NCBI RefSeq assembly: GCF_003432035.1
Contig: NZ_QOHO01000113.1
Location: forward strand, 1 to 64,000
DNA length: 64,000 nt
Reading direction: 5' to 3'
Origin: Lacrimispora amygdalina
GTDB taxonomy: Bacteria; Bacillota; Clostridia; Lachnospirales; Lachnospiraceae
In this document: positions 9,510 through 18,832 of the stretch, in pieces
Position numbering within the stretch: the first letter of the stretch is position 1
Layout of the letters: each line of letters opens with the position of its first letter
The notes under the pieces: model-generated
The model's database searches: none
What the model saw: the letters and a program-made list of their open reading frames with translations, nothing else
What the model was told of the DNA's origin: nothing
Made by a program: the position numbers and the translations under genes

Positions 9510-10652
9510 TCACCCCAGCAATACCCTGGCTTTCTCCATTCGATCAACAACCAAAACCCCAAATGGACACCGTGTTTCACATGCTCTGCAGGCGATACAG
9601 TCGGAGGCATTGGATGAAAGATTTTCATAATGGGCGCGTACTGTAGCAGGTACTTCTTCCTGCATAACAGCCAGATCATACAGTTTGTTAACCATGGCGA
9701 TATCGATGTGGGCAGGACAGGGAGCGCAGTGGCCGCAATAAGTACACTGACCGGAATATGCATGATGGGGTGCACTGGCAAGTACACTGGCATAATCTTT
9801 TTCCTGTTCTGCAGCGGTCTCATAAGCAAGAGCCTCTTCCACCTCTTTTGGAGTACTTAATCCAACCATTACTGAAGCGACTGCGGGGCGGGTCAGCGCA
9901 TAGTGAATGCACTGCACCGGAGTAAGGGCCACTCCAAACGGAGAATTTTCCTCAGAAAACAGCCTCCCTCCGCCATATCCCTTCATTACAGTAATACCAA
10001 CGCCTTCCCTTTCACAAAGCTGATAAAGTTCAGCCCGCTCCGGAGCGATACCATTTAAATCTTCCTGATAGTCCTTTTGGAACAATTCATTCATATCCTC
10101 TGTTGCAGGAAGCAGATCAAATGCGGGGTTTAAGCTGAAAAGAATCATCTCAATCTCACCGCTTAAAGCAGCCAGTTTTGCAACAGCTGGATTGTGGGTG
10201 CTCAGCCCGATATGGCGGATGACTCCATCCGCTTTCAACTTCCTCACATAATCGATAAACTCTCCATTCATGATCCTGTAAAACTCGGCGGATTCATCTA
10301 CAAAATGGATCATTCCAAGATCCATGTAATCAGTCTGGAAACGAGCCAGTAAATCTGCAAATGCTTCCTTTACCTTTTCCATATCCCGGGTTCTTACATA
10401 CTGCCCGTTCTGCCATGTGGCGCCTAAATGGCCCTGTATGATCCATTGATCTCTGCAGCCCTTAATTGCCTCTCCCAGATTGGTTCTCACATTTGGCTCT
10501 GACATCCAGCAGTCTAAAATATTGACTCCCTGTTCCCAGCAAAGCCTGACCACTTCCTTCACTTCTTCTAAACTCCGTCGTTCCAGCCATTCGGCCCCCA
10601 GGCCAATCTCACTGACCATTAACCCTGTTTTCCCCAGTTTCCGATACCTCAT
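9510..10652 (-). CDS. Aldo/keto reductase fused to a C-terminal 4Fe-4S ferredoxin domain
   Basis: A 380-residue oxidoreductase. Residues 1-275 form the AKR barrel (RYRKLGKTGLMVSEIGLG; MDLGMIHFVDE; GLSTHNP; VGLSTPKEVEEAL). The tail has two cysteine clusters, CTYCGHCAPCP and CIACRACETRCPFG, enough for two 4Fe-4S clusters. This fused architecture is common in anaerobes. The usual catalytic Tyr is not seen in LDCWMSEPNVR, and the usual Lys strand reads WIIQGHLGA, so catalysis may differ from classical NADPH AKRs. The start at 10652 is chosen for ggaggggtaag just ahead. First gene of a pair with the phosphoesterase. Confidence 0.85.
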   Translation of the reverse strand: MRYRKLGKTGLMVSEIGLGAEWLERRSLEEVKEVVRLCWEQGVNILDCWMSEPNVRTNLGEAIKGCRDQWIIQGHLGATWQNGQYVRTRDMEKVKEAFADLLARFQTDYMDLGMIHFVDESAEFYRIMNGEFIDYVRKLKADGVIRHIGLSTHNPAVAKLAALSGEIEMILFSLNPAFDLLPATEDMNELFQKDYQEDLNGIAPERAELYQLCEREGVGITVMKGYGGGRLFSEENSPFGVALTPVQCIHYALTRPAVASVMVGLSTPKEVEEALAYETAAEQEKDYASVLASAPHHAYSGQCTYCGHCAPCPAHIDIAMVNKLYDLAVMQEEVPATVRAHYENLSSNASDCIACRACETRCPFGVLVVDRMEKARVLLG

Positions 10653-10752
10653 CTTACCCCTCCAAGTATTGTTGCACATACCCAATAGTTATTTGAAGTA
10701 TAGCATATCTACCAGGTTTTATCCAGATCACCGGAATAGAATCGAAGCTTGA

Positions 10753-11652
10753 TCATTCCTTCCCCTGTACCGTTACCGGTATCCAAAGTTCACAAAACAG
10801 TCCAGGACTACTTTTCTCAAAATAAATTTCAAAATCCGTCTCTTCCGTATGTTTATAACCGGATTGGGGAAGAAATTCTTTAAAAAACCTGCTCCACATT
10901 TCATTGATGCAGTTTCCATCCTCTCCATAGCAGGAAAAAACAGCATACGTTGCAGGTCCTGTTTCCCAGATGCGGAATCCCTGATTAATTAAATCCTGTA
11001 CTTTATCAATTGCTGTTTCTTCATCGATGACAACCCCAATACCATAATCAAAGGTATCCTCATCTTCTATGGTTGGACTGCACAACCCGTATAAGTCCCT
11101 TTTCCCCTCTGGCTTCAAAGTATAAAGTGCATCAAAGACCTTATCCTTCATGCACTGCGTCCAGAAATCAGGGATCTCCTGATTTCCATTGTCGTTTATT
11201 ATCTCATTTTTAAATGCCTTGACTTTTGCTGCATATCTCTTATTTCCTGTTTCCACAATCCTGTAATCCATCGCTTTCCCGCCTTCCAATGTGATTTTGA
11301 TAACCAGTGCATTGAATAATGAAAGCCGGGTTCCCCTTAACTTTGCGGCTTTGGGGGTTACACCGTGAAATCTGGAGAATGCCTTTGTAAAGCTTTCCGG
11401 AGTTTCATAACCGTATTTATAGGCTGCATCGATCACCTTCATATCAGTCATCTGAAGTTCCTGCCCCGCCAGAGACAGCCTTCGGTTCCTTATGTATTCA
11501 CTGGCTGTCATTCCAGCCATAAGACTAAAGGTTCTGTGAAAATTATAGCTGGACATATGAACCGCTCTTGCAGCATCCTCATAACTGATCTTCTCAAGAA
11601 GATGATCCTCCATATAATCTATGGCCGTTTGTAAAAGTTTTACCCATTCCAT
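10753..11652 (-). CDS. AraC family regulator with GyrI-like effector domain
   Basis: 299 residues. The N-terminal AraC double HTH (about 5-105) contains ISYEDAARAVHMSSYNFHRTF and the C-terminal recognition helix GVTPKAAKLRG. Residues 128-297 form a GyrI/SOUL-like small-molecule binding domain (MDYRIVETGNKRYAAKVKAF; GYKHTEETDFEIYFE). This HTH-first order is that of Rob/SoxS-like drug or stress sensors. It lies alone, 100 bases before the aldo/keto reductase operon in the same direction. The ligand is unknown. Confidence 0.85.
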   Translation of the reverse strand: MEWVKLLQTAIDYMEDHLLEKISYEDAARAVHMSSYNFHRTFSLMAGMTASEYIRNRRLSLAGQELQMTDMKVIDAAYKYGYETPESFTKAFSRFHGVTPKAAKLRGTRLSLFNALVIKITLEGGKAMDYRIVETGNKRYAAKVKAFKNEIINDNGNQEIPDFWTQCMKDKVFDALYTLKPEGKRDLYGLCSPTIEDEDTFDYGIGVVIDEETAIDKVQDLINQGFRIWETGPATYAVFSCYGEDGNCINEMWSRFFKEFLPQSGYKHTEETDFEIYFEKSSPGLFCELWIPVTVQGKE

Positions 11653-11748
11653 TATTCGTCTCCCCTTTCACAAACTATTATAAAATTCTAATGTAATTCT
11701 GTCCTGTCACCGGTTGCCGCATTTTGTCCGGCAGAATATCAGGAAGCT

Positions 11749-13203
11749 TTACAGGCAGATTCTGTCCCGCCCTCTCTCCTTTGCTTCATAAAGCTTTTGA
11801 TCTGCCCGTATCAGTGCCTCTGAAACTGTCCCAGATCCAATATGGTATTCCGTCATCCCTGCTGAAAACGTGACTTTACAGCTTTGAATTCCTTTGCTGT
11901 TTTTCGCTCTTAAAGTCTCTACCCGTTTATAGGCTTCTCCTAAGCCGGTCTCTGCCAGAAATACAGCAAACTCTTCCCCGCCGTAACGGCAGGAAATATG
12001 GTCCGGAAAGGTATGCTGAATTAATATACCGAAATCACTTAAAACCCGGTCTCCCTCAAAGTGTCCGAAGGTATCATTAATCACTTTAAAATGATCAAGG
12101 TCAATGATCACGAACACCCCGTCTGATCCAAACCGTTCCACCTGCTCCATAAAATATCTGCGGTTATAAAGTCCTGTCAGAGAATCTATGGTAGCCAGAA
12201 TCTCCAGTTGTTTTTTCGCATTTTCTGATTCTGTGATATCATTTGCCACGTAAATACGGACTCTGTGGGTTTTCATTGTAATTGCCTTAAAGCTGTATAT
12301 CCTGCCGCAAATATCATGAACCGGATTTACCGAATCCAGATTATGATCCTTTAGTTCTTCAATGAGCTCAAAAGACTGTCCGATTTTCATTTTTGAAAGA
12401 GATGGGAAAAATTCTTTGGATACATTGTTAAATCCGACCAGCATACCGTTGCTGTCAATTACAAGAACTGCTTCATTGATGCTTTGGAATATCATCTCAT
12501 AAGTGATGGGATTAAGAACCAGCATGTCATATCTGAAAAGACCTATAGTAATGGAAATGCTCATGATAAAATAAGAAAATGGAGTCATATCCAGATAAAC
12601 AGGTCCCATACCCAGCAGATAAAGCATCATTGTGATTACAGGTGCAGTCACACCCATCAGAAGAAACAACACTTTATTCCTGTAGCTGCCACTGGTCCTT
12701 TTCAGTTTTATCATCAGTACCGTTATGCTGTAGAAAATGGAAAAGCAGAGAAAGAACACCTGAATCTGATACCAGATTCCCTTTTGAAGAGCCAAAATAG
12801 GAAATCCAGGTGAATAATCCACGGCAATGGAAGAGTAATATAGGAAATGATGGTTATTGGTATATACAAGAATTAACGTGATGACATTAACCATCAGGAC
12901 AAGGGACACCACAAATCTGTTTGCAAAGCTTTTTTCTTCTGTATACTCCCTGGAAAACATCATAATTAAAAACGGATAAAATGATACTCCAATATATTCA
13001 ACCTTAATCCAGATATACATGATATCTGCTGAATCAGACAGCAGCTCAAATGCATACCCTACGGAATGGAAAATCATAGCCGTCATTAAAAGGCAAAAAT
13101 AATAAACACCCGGAGTTCTTCTTCTGGCCAGGCCATAAATAACAAAATTACCGATCAGTGCAGAAGAAATGATCAGCAATACGCTCAGTAAAACATTATT
13201 CAT
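11749..13203 (-). CDS. Membrane diguanylate cyclase: 7TM N-terminus, PAS, GGDEF
   Basis: 484 residues. The first ~220 form about seven hydrophobic helices of the kind found N-terminal to histidine kinases (7TM HisK N-terminal domain). A PAS-like linker follows (AVLVIDSNGMLVGFNN), then a GGDEF domain from about residue 325 with DSLTGLYNRRYF, DLDHFKVINDTFGH and RYGGEEF. An intact GGEEF argues for active c-di-GMP synthesis. The residues just before it (FPDHISCRY) lack the RxxD inhibitory site, so product inhibition is probably absent. Single gene. Confidence 0.9.
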   Translation of the reverse strand: MNNVLLSVLLIISSALIGNFVIYGLARRRTPGVYYFCLLMTAMIFHSVGYAFELLSDSADIMYIWIKVEYIGVSFYPFLIMMFSREYTEEKSFANRFVVSLVLMVNVITLILVYTNNHHFLYYSSIAVDYSPGFPILALQKGIWYQIQVFFLCFSIFYSITVLMIKLKRTSGSYRNKVLFLLMGVTAPVITMMLYLLGMGPVYLDMTPFSYFIMSISITIGLFRYDMLVLNPITYEMIFQSINEAVLVIDSNGMLVGFNNVSKEFFPSLSKMKIGQSFELIEELKDHNLDSVNPVHDICGRIYSFKAITMKTHRVRIYVANDITESENAKKQLEILATIDSLTGLYNRRYFMEQVERFGSDGVFVIIDLDHFKVINDTFGHFEGDRVLSDFGILIQHTFPDHISCRYGGEEFAVFLAETGLGEAYKRVETLRAKNSKGIQSCKVTFSAGMTEYHIGSGTVSEALIRADQKLYEAKERGRDRICL

Positions 13204-13288
13204 ATGTAAAACTCCTCTCCCGCTTGTTATTTTAGAGAATCAGCAGGCAAATGTCAATGATCTCCAGACAGGAATTAAGGAAAAGGAA

Positions 13289-13335
13289 AATGTCAAAAAC
13301 AAGCTGCTCATTGAAAGCAGAATGCTTTTGACATT
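13289..13335 (-). terminator. Terminator of the LytTR-DUF3021-methyltransferase operon
   Basis: aatgtcaaaa (13289-13298) and ttttgacatt (13326-13335) pair perfectly over 10 bp, with a nested ctgc/gcag stem. On the minus strand a T-rich tract follows. It lies just downstream of the methyltransferase stop. Confidence 0.65.
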
Positions 13336-13348
13336 CTTTTTTACTCTT

Positions 13349-13963
13349 CTACCATATATAAGGGATTAGCCTATAGGTACGCTTCTCATATTCAGTAAAT
13401 TCTTTTCCAAAATGCTTCCTTAATGCCTCTTCTTCAACAAAGATTCTGGCAGTATAACTTACTATGGAAAAAATAATTACAATCGCCAGTGCAATCACTC
13501 CCCTAAGTCCAAGCGCTGTGCCTATCAGACTGCATATGCTGCCTGTATATGCCGGATTTCTGACTTTTCCATAGATCCCGGTTGTAATAAGATGCTGCTC
13601 TTTCGATGTCTGCACAGATAATGTAAACGATCTCTTTAAAGTGAGCACCGCCCATAATCGAATCATAATCCCCGCCAGCATAAGTCCGACTCCGGGATAG
13701 ATAACCACCACCGGCAATTTTGTATTTAGAATATAATCCCAGCCATTATGACCAACCATAAAAAAGCTTAAATAAATACAGACATAAAAGTTAATCATCA
13801 GCATCCATTTGGTACCTTTGTCCCGTTTATTAATTTTTTCCCCACCTCTGTCTTTCGAATGTGTATAAAAAACTATAAACACTTCTGCTGCTATCATAAG
13901 CAGCAAAGCCAAATGAAACATATAAAATGATGTTGAATCAGGAAATTTCGAAGTATCAAACAT
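13349..13963 (-). CDS. Isoprenylcysteine carboxyl methyltransferase (ICMT)-family membrane protein
   Basis: A 204-residue membrane protein with about five hydrophobic segments. The family core is in the C-terminal half: YGKVRNPAYTGSICSLIG and the end EEEALRKHFGKEFTEYEKRTYRLIPYIW, matching the RNPxY...EExxL...F..Y pattern of ICMT/PEMT-like enzymes that use S-adenosylmethionine. The bacterial substrate is unknown. It overlaps the end of the DUF3021 gene by eight bases, so it is the third gene of the LytTR operon. Confidence 0.8.
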   Translation of the reverse strand: MFDTSKFPDSTSFYMFHLALLLMIAAEVFIVFYTHSKDRGGEKINKRDKGTKWMLMINFYVCIYLSFFMVGHNGWDYILNTKLPVVVIYPGVGLMLAGIMIRLWAVLTLKRSFTLSVQTSKEQHLITTGIYGKVRNPAYTGSICSLIGTALGLRGVIALAIVIIFSIVSYTARIFVEEEALRKHFGKEFTEYEKRTYRLIPYIW

Positions 13964-14378
13964 TTTTATCTCTCCACGCTTCCAATAATCGATTTATTTC
14001 TTCTGCATTGCTTTTTTCCATATAGTAAAAATAAAGATGATTTGCAGCCATAACCCAAAAATATACAGCAGAGCATAATACAATAGAAATTGTATTGATA
14101 CCAATCCATTTAAATCTCACTGCAAAGAACATGGTAATGGGATACAGAAACACTGTTTCAGTCAGAAAATGACCGAGATATGTCTTATAATCAAACCTGC
14201 CTATCAATTCATCCAAAATACAGGTAAGAGTTAAATACCCCGCTACTTCAAAGGAGAACACAATAAAAAAGTTCTGCCTTTCCTCTGTAACTAAATTAAT
14301 GATTCCTGCCATCAGTATAATAACGGTAAAGCACATTGAAATTGCAGGAATATATGTTTTTAATACCTTTTGCGCCAT
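13956..14378 (-). CDS. DUF3021-like four-helix membrane protein
   Basis: 140 residues with four hydrophobic helices and a short charged tail, EEINRLLEAWRDK. This layout and its position directly after a stand-alone LytTR regulator match DUF3021 proteins, which usually accompany and are thought to modulate such regulators. The start is one base beyond the LytTR stop, which suggests translational coupling. Function is not established. Confidence 0.65.
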   Translation of the reverse strand: MAQKVLKTYIPAISMCFTVIILMAGIINLVTEERQNFFIVFSFEVAGYLTLTCILDELIGRFDYKTYLGHFLTETVFLYPITMFFAVRFKWIGINTISIVLCSAVYFWVMAANHLYFYYMEKSNAEEINRLLEAWRDKNV

Positions 14379-14379
14379 A

Positions 14380-14817
14380 CTATCTCCTTATCTTTTCTTT
14401 TAAGTCTGTTATGTATTTTCTTGAAACAAGAAGATGCTCACCATTCATGAGTTCCACCATGATCCGGTGATTCGGATAGGGTTTTACACTATTGATGGCA
14501 GTAATATTCAGTAATTGAGATTTGGAAATTCGGACAATGGTTGTTCCCTCCAGTACTGATTCTATTTCCTGAATGGTCTTTTTTGTCTCATACATATTCC
14601 TGTCTGAATAGATAAATGTTTTCCTGTCTATTGTTTCAATGTAACAGACTTGTTCCAATGGGATCTGATAAAGCTTATCTTCCTTAAATCCTTCCAACAT
14701 GAAGTCATATTGTCTGATGTGCTGAATCAGCTTTGTAATTCTTTCTGTCATGTTTGGATATTTTATTTCTATCTCTGTTTCCTGTAACTCTTTTTTATGC
14801 TGCAGCATTAACTTCAA
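14380..14817 (-). CDS. Stand-alone LytTR-domain DNA-binding regulator
   Basis: About 145 residues. The LytTR DNA-binding domain occupies the C-terminal 100: KLYQIPLEQVCYIETIDRKT, VRISKSQLLNITAINSVKPY and LLVSRKYITDLKEKI. I place the start at a TTG (14817), because aggagg lies eight bases before it and the promoter's start point (near 14833) lies downstream of the ATG at 14868 that would give a longer product. The TTG-start protein begins MKLMLQHKKELQ, as in homologues. First gene of a three-gene operon; no receiver domain, so it is probably controlled by its membrane partner. Confidence 0.8.
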   Translation of the reverse strand: MKLMLQHKKELQETEIEIKYPNMTERITKLIQHIRQYDFMLEGFKEDKLYQIPLEQVCYIETIDRKTFIYSDRNMYETKKTIQEIESVLEGTTIVRISKSQLLNITAINSVKPYPNHRIMVELMNGEHLLVSRKYITDLKEKIRR

Positions 14818-14839
14818 AGAAACACCTCCTGACACCATA

Positions 14840-14868
14840 AATATAAAACTTTTCTTTTGTTCACTCAA
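14840..14868 (-). promoter_or_regulatory. Promoter of the LytTR operon
   Basis: On the minus strand: TTGAGT (14868-14863), a 17-base spacer, TATATT (14845-14840). Transcription would start near 14833, giving a leader of about 16 bases and supporting the TTG start of the LytTR gene. Confidence 0.55.
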
Positions 14869-14913
14869 GTAAATATGCCTTAAATACCCCTGATTGCGTT
14901 TATAATGCCAGTT

Positions 14914-16251
14914 TCACGTTTGTTGAAATGCTTTTATTACCTCTGACAGCCGTTCCACATTCTCGCTTGTGATCCCTGAGAGGCACAGCCGGTAGCACCT
15001 TCTGTTACTGTTCTCAATTAAATAATCTGATAGAAAGCAATCATCTGCATTCTTTATTATGATCCCCTGCTCTATTAAGTTTCTTTCCAATAAAGAACAG
15101 TTATTCTTCCTATTATCAACCACCCATATAAAAATTCCATTATCTGGAATGTGCCAGTCCATATCCTTAGACTTCAGAGAATTATAAATTGCCGATGCTT
15201 TTTTCATTTTCTCAGAATAAATCTTCCTGACTTTACGAATATGTTTTTCATACATACCGGATTCAATAAAAAGCTCCAGCGCATATTGAAATGTTTTAGA
15301 CGTGTTTAAATCTGTAAGACGCTTCCTTTCTGTTGCTTCATCAACCATAAATTTGGGGAATACACCAGCTCCAATCCGCAGTCCCGGCATAAAAGTCTTA
15401 GAAAAGCTCCGGATATATATTACTTTTTCCTTGTCTCCATAGTAGTGAACTGGCATGGCATTCTTACTGGAACCTAAATCTGCCAGATAATCATCTTCAA
15501 TTAATAAAATAGAATACTCATTAAAAAGATCTGCAACTTTTCTCTTATCCTTTTCGTTCAAACTGTATCCAGTTGGATTGTGATGTCTGGGAATGAAATA
15601 AAAAGCTCGTATATCTTCCTCTTTCAGCAGCTTTTCCAGTTTTTTAAAGTCATACCCTGTACTAGTGCGTTCAATTCCGATCATGGGAATTCCCATCATC
15701 TGTGCCTGCTTTATTGCCAGGCTGTAAGTCGGTATTTCTACCAGGAGCTTACCCTTCCGGTCCGGAAAGATACACTGAAGGGCAAGACCAATCGCCTGCT
15801 GGGCTCCGTTCGTCACCAGAATCTGTTCCGGGCCGGTATAAATTCCGCCAGTCATCAGATATTTGCCAAGAACATTTCTTAAGCTTATAAGTCCCTTTGG
15901 TTCCTCATAATCATAAGCTTTCGTTTTATATAACTCTGTGGATTTATTCATGACATGAGTAAACTCCCGGTAGGGCAGAAGCCTTTTATCCGGTGTTACT
16001 GCCGTGAAATCCACGATGGTCTTCCCCTGCTCTGACTCCAGATTAAAATCTGCCAGATAAAATCCACCTCTTTGAATAGAATAAACCTTATGTTCCTCCT
16101 CAAGTTCCCTGTAAGCGCGGTTTACCGTGATTTTATTAATTGCCAGCGCCGCCGCAGTTTCTCTGCAGCTTGGAAGCCTGCTTCCGCTTTTTAATTTTCC
16201 TTCTCCAATCAGATCCTCAATATATTTTTTTACCTCTTCTGATTTTTTCAT
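14914..16251 (-). CDS. MocR-type GntR/aminotransferase fusion regulator
   Basis: 445 residues: a GntR winged helix (1-70; SGSRLPSCRETAAALAINKI) joined to a fold-type I PLP aminotransferase-like domain (about 100-440). The PLP lysine is in YIRSFSKTFMPGLRIG, with DDYLADLG and HHNPTGYS also conserved. Such proteins sense amino acids or pyridoxal derivatives as DNA-binding regulators. It is followed by the LytTR operon in the same orientation with about 100 bases between, and no clear target gene is adjacent. Upstream, near-repeats agtacagttatc and tgtactgttctt (about 16270-16305) may be its own operator. Confidence 0.85.
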   Translation of the reverse strand: MKKSEEVKKYIEDLIGEGKLKSGSRLPSCRETAAALAINKITVNRAYRELEEEHKVYSIQRGGFYLADFNLESEQGKTIVDFTAVTPDKRLLPYREFTHVMNKSTELYKTKAYDYEEPKGLISLRNVLGKYLMTGGIYTGPEQILVTNGAQQAIGLALQCIFPDRKGKLLVEIPTYSLAIKQAQMMGIPMIGIERTSTGYDFKKLEKLLKEEDIRAFYFIPRHHNPTGYSLNEKDKRKVADLFNEYSILLIEDDYLADLGSSKNAMPVHYYGDKEKVIYIRSFSKTFMPGLRIGAGVFPKFMVDEATERKRLTDLNTSKTFQYALELFIESGMYEKHIRKVRKIYSEKMKKASAIYNSLKSKDMDWHIPDNGIFIWVVDNRKNNCSLLERNLIEQGIIIKNADDCFLSDYLIENSNRRCYRLCLSGITSENVERLSEVIKAFQQT

Positions 16252-16453
16252 CTGCCCAGCTTTCCACTGTAGTAGTACAGTTATCTTTATCTATTATTGT
16301 ACTGTTCTTTTCTCTATTATAAACTATTCACATATTAATCATCCACCTGAAAGGAGACTTCATTATAAAAAATAAGAGGGATAAATGGCTTCGCCTGTCT
16401 GCCCGGCCAAAAACAAGACTGACGCCTTCCCCTTCGGATTAAAAATTTTAAAA

Positions 16454-16492
16454 GAGCAGGAGAAAAGCTGATTAAATGCTTTTCTCCTGCTC
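16454..16492 (-). terminator. Terminator of the xanthine dehydrogenase operon
   Basis: A perfect 15-bp stem (16454-16468 with 16478-16492) with a nine-base loop. On the minus strand it is followed by a T-rich run. It starts 13 bases after the stop of the molybdenum subunit gene. Confidence 0.85.
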
Positions 16493-16504
16493 AGTAACAT
16501 TACT

Positions 16505-18832
16505 CTATTGCTCTTTGTTCCGTTTTATCACCCTCCAGATTTTCTCCGGAGTTGCTGGTATGCTTAATTCTTCGGGATAGCTTCCCAGAGAGCAGAGCGC
16601 ATCTGTGATTGCAAAAAATACGGATTCTCCATAGATAAAGGGCGGTTCTCCAATCGCTTTAGACCGTTTGATCCCCAGCTCATTGATGCAGCCGTCCATC
16701 AGTTCGATATGAAATTCCTCCGGAATATCACCAATGGTAGGAATCTTATAGGTAGCCGGTGAACTGCTGAGCAGCCTTCCGCTCTCCTGATATACCAGTT
16801 CTTCCGTTGTTACCCAGCCCACACCCTGAATAAAAGCTCCCTGAATCTGTCCGATATCCACCATGGGATTAATACTGCTTGCGCAGTCATGAAGGATATG
16901 GACGGAATCAAGAGTGGTCCGTCCGGTAAGTAAATCCACTGTCACTTCAGCAACTGCAGCCCCGAAAACATAGTACAGGAATGGATTGCCTTCCCCTTTG
17001 TCCCTGTCAAAATAAATGCCCGGAGTTGCGTAAAATCCATGATCGCATAAATCAACCCTCTCGAAATATGCCTTCTGAACCAGTTCTTTAAACGCAATAA
17101 GAGGATTTTCATAATCTGTCTTCCCCTCATGAACCGGATATACAAAACCATTTTCAAATGCCGCATCTTCTCCCGGATATAACTTTAAAACCAGTTCCTT
17201 CAGCCTTCCCAAAATTTTAAGAGCAGCATTCTCCACCGCATGACCGTTTAAATCACAGCCGGAGGATGCAGCAGTCGCTGAGGTGTTGGCTACCCGTTTG
17301 GTGTTATTGCTTTCAATCCTGATTGATCCAATGGGTACTCCCAGAGTGGTTGCAGCGATCTGGGCAATCTTGGTATTGACCTCCTGCCCCATCTCGATTG
17401 CTCCGTGAGTTACAGAAACAGAACCGTCAACAAATACGTGAATTAAAGCACTCCCCTGATTTAAATGGGCGGCAGTAAAGGAAATTCCAAACTTTACAGG
17501 GGTGATCCCAAGCCCCTTTTTCCTATACCGGTTGTTCTGATTGAATACGGCAATCTCTTTTTTCCGTTCGTCCCACCGGCTGTCAGTTCTCAGTTTCTCA
17601 AATATTCTTCCAATGTCCTCACCATGATGGATTTCCTGCCCGTATGGGGCCATATCCCCCTTCCGGTACATGTTCTTCATTCTCACATCATAGGGGTCCA
17701 GTCCAAGAGTATACGCAATTCTCTCCATTACACTTTCAATTGCGAATATCCCCTGTGGGCCGCCAAAACCACGGAATGCAGTCGCCGGGTGTAAGTTTGT
17801 CTTGCAGGGTCTTCCAATAATTCTGATGTTTTCAATGTGATAGCTGTTCTCTGCATGAAGCATCGCTCTTTCTAAAACGGAAGTGCTCACATCCGCAACA
17901 GCCCCGCAGTTGGAATTAAGCTCTACACAATAAGCAAGAATCTTTCCATCTTTGTCAAACGCTACCCGGTAATCGCTTTCAAATGCGTGGCGCTTTCCGG
18001 TTGAAAGCATATCTTCATCTCTTGTAAGATGTATCAGGGCAGGACGCCCGGTATGATATGCTGCAAGAGCTGCAAGACAGGCCCAGGAAGTCGCCTGGGA
18101 TTCCTTTCCTCCAAATCCCCCGCCCAGTCTTTTAATATCTACTGTAACCATATTCTGAAGCAGCCCTAAAACACCGGCCGCCATCTTCTGAATCTCGTTG
18201 GGATTCTGGGAAGAGGAATACAGGGTAATCCCGCCGTTATCTTCCGGGACAGCAAGAGTACTCTGGGTTTCCAGGTAAAAATGTTCCTGGCCCTCATTTC
18301 TGATCACGCCTTCCATATAATAAGGGCAGTCAGCAAAGACGGCCTCTACATCTCCGTGCTCAATTTTCCTCACAGGACCTACAAACTGTTCTCTTCTCAC
18401 AGCCTCCCTTACAGTAAGCACAGGAGTTTCTTCCTCCACCTCAAACAGGATCTGTTCCATAGCTGCCTCTGCTTCCTTCAAGCTTTCGGCAGCAATGATT
18501 GCCACAGGCTCACCCACAAACTGCACATGGCCCTGGGCGAGACAGACCTCATCTTTAATGATTCCTCCGATCTGATTCTCTCCCGGAATATCTTCTGCAG
18601 TCAGGACAGCCGCTACCCCCGGCATCTCACTGGCTTTTTGAGTATCCAGCTTTTTGATCCGTCCGCTGGCAGCCGGACTGACCATAACTTTTACAAATAA
18701 CAGGTTTCCGGGTTTCGGTATATCATCAATAAACTGGGAGCGTCCCATAACGTGATCACGTCCGCTTACATGCAGAGGCGAAGTTCCTGCCTGCCCCCAC
18801 TGGCTGTTTTGTTTCATCTGTTCATTCTTCAT
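16505..18832 (-). CDS. Xanthine dehydrogenase-family molybdenum-binding subunit
   Basis: About 775 residues, the standard length for the large subunit of xanthine oxidase-family hydroxylases. Molybdopterin-binding signatures are present: GGGFGGKESQATSWA, TAFRGFGGPQGIFAIES and, near the C-terminus, KAIGEPPFIYGES with the catalytic Glu. The enzyme hydroxylates a purine or other N-heterocycle with water as oxygen donor. The start at 18832 has aggagg nine bases before it and overlaps the upstream gene's stop by 11 bases, indicating coupling. Xanthine is the likely substrate given the purine-riboswitch-like leader, but related heterocycles cannot be excluded by sequence. Confidence 0.85.
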   Translation of the reverse strand: MKNEQMKQNSQWGQAGTSPLHVSGRDHVMGRSQFIDDIPKPGNLLFVKVMVSPAASGRIKKLDTQKASEMPGVAAVLTAEDIPGENQIGGIIKDEVCLAQGHVQFVGEPVAIIAAESLKEAEAAMEQILFEVEEETPVLTVREAVRREQFVGPVRKIEHGDVEAVFADCPYYMEGVIRNEGQEHFYLETQSTLAVPEDNGGITLYSSSQNPNEIQKMAAGVLGLLQNMVTVDIKRLGGGFGGKESQATSWACLAALAAYHTGRPALIHLTRDEDMLSTGKRHAFESDYRVAFDKDGKILAYCVELNSNCGAVADVSTSVLERAMLHAENSYHIENIRIIGRPCKTNLHPATAFRGFGGPQGIFAIESVMERIAYTLGLDPYDVRMKNMYRKGDMAPYGQEIHHGEDIGRIFEKLRTDSRWDERKKEIAVFNQNNRYRKKGLGITPVKFGISFTAAHLNQGSALIHVFVDGSVSVTHGAIEMGQEVNTKIAQIAATTLGVPIGSIRIESNNTKRVANTSATAASSGCDLNGHAVENAALKILGRLKELVLKLYPGEDAAFENGFVYPVHEGKTDYENPLIAFKELVQKAYFERVDLCDHGFYATPGIYFDRDKGEGNPFLYYVFGAAVAEVTVDLLTGRTTLDSVHILHDCASSINPMVDIGQIQGAFIQGVGWVTTEELVYQESGRLLSSSPATYKIPTIGDIPEEFHIELMDGCINELGIKRSKAIGEPPFIYGESVFFAITDALCSLGSYPEELSIPATPEKIWRVIKRNKEQ

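Noticed and set aside
9494-9829. Upstream extension of the metallophosphoesterase frame
   Set aside because: It lies within the coding region of the aldo/keto reductase in another frame. The conserved FSDIHSN motif follows directly after the ATG at 9493.
13169-13369. 66-codon plus-strand frame between the diguanylate cyclase and the methyltransferase
   Set aside because: Part of it looks protein-like, but it runs through a strong terminator hairpin and the cyclase promoter, has no RBS and matches nothing I know.
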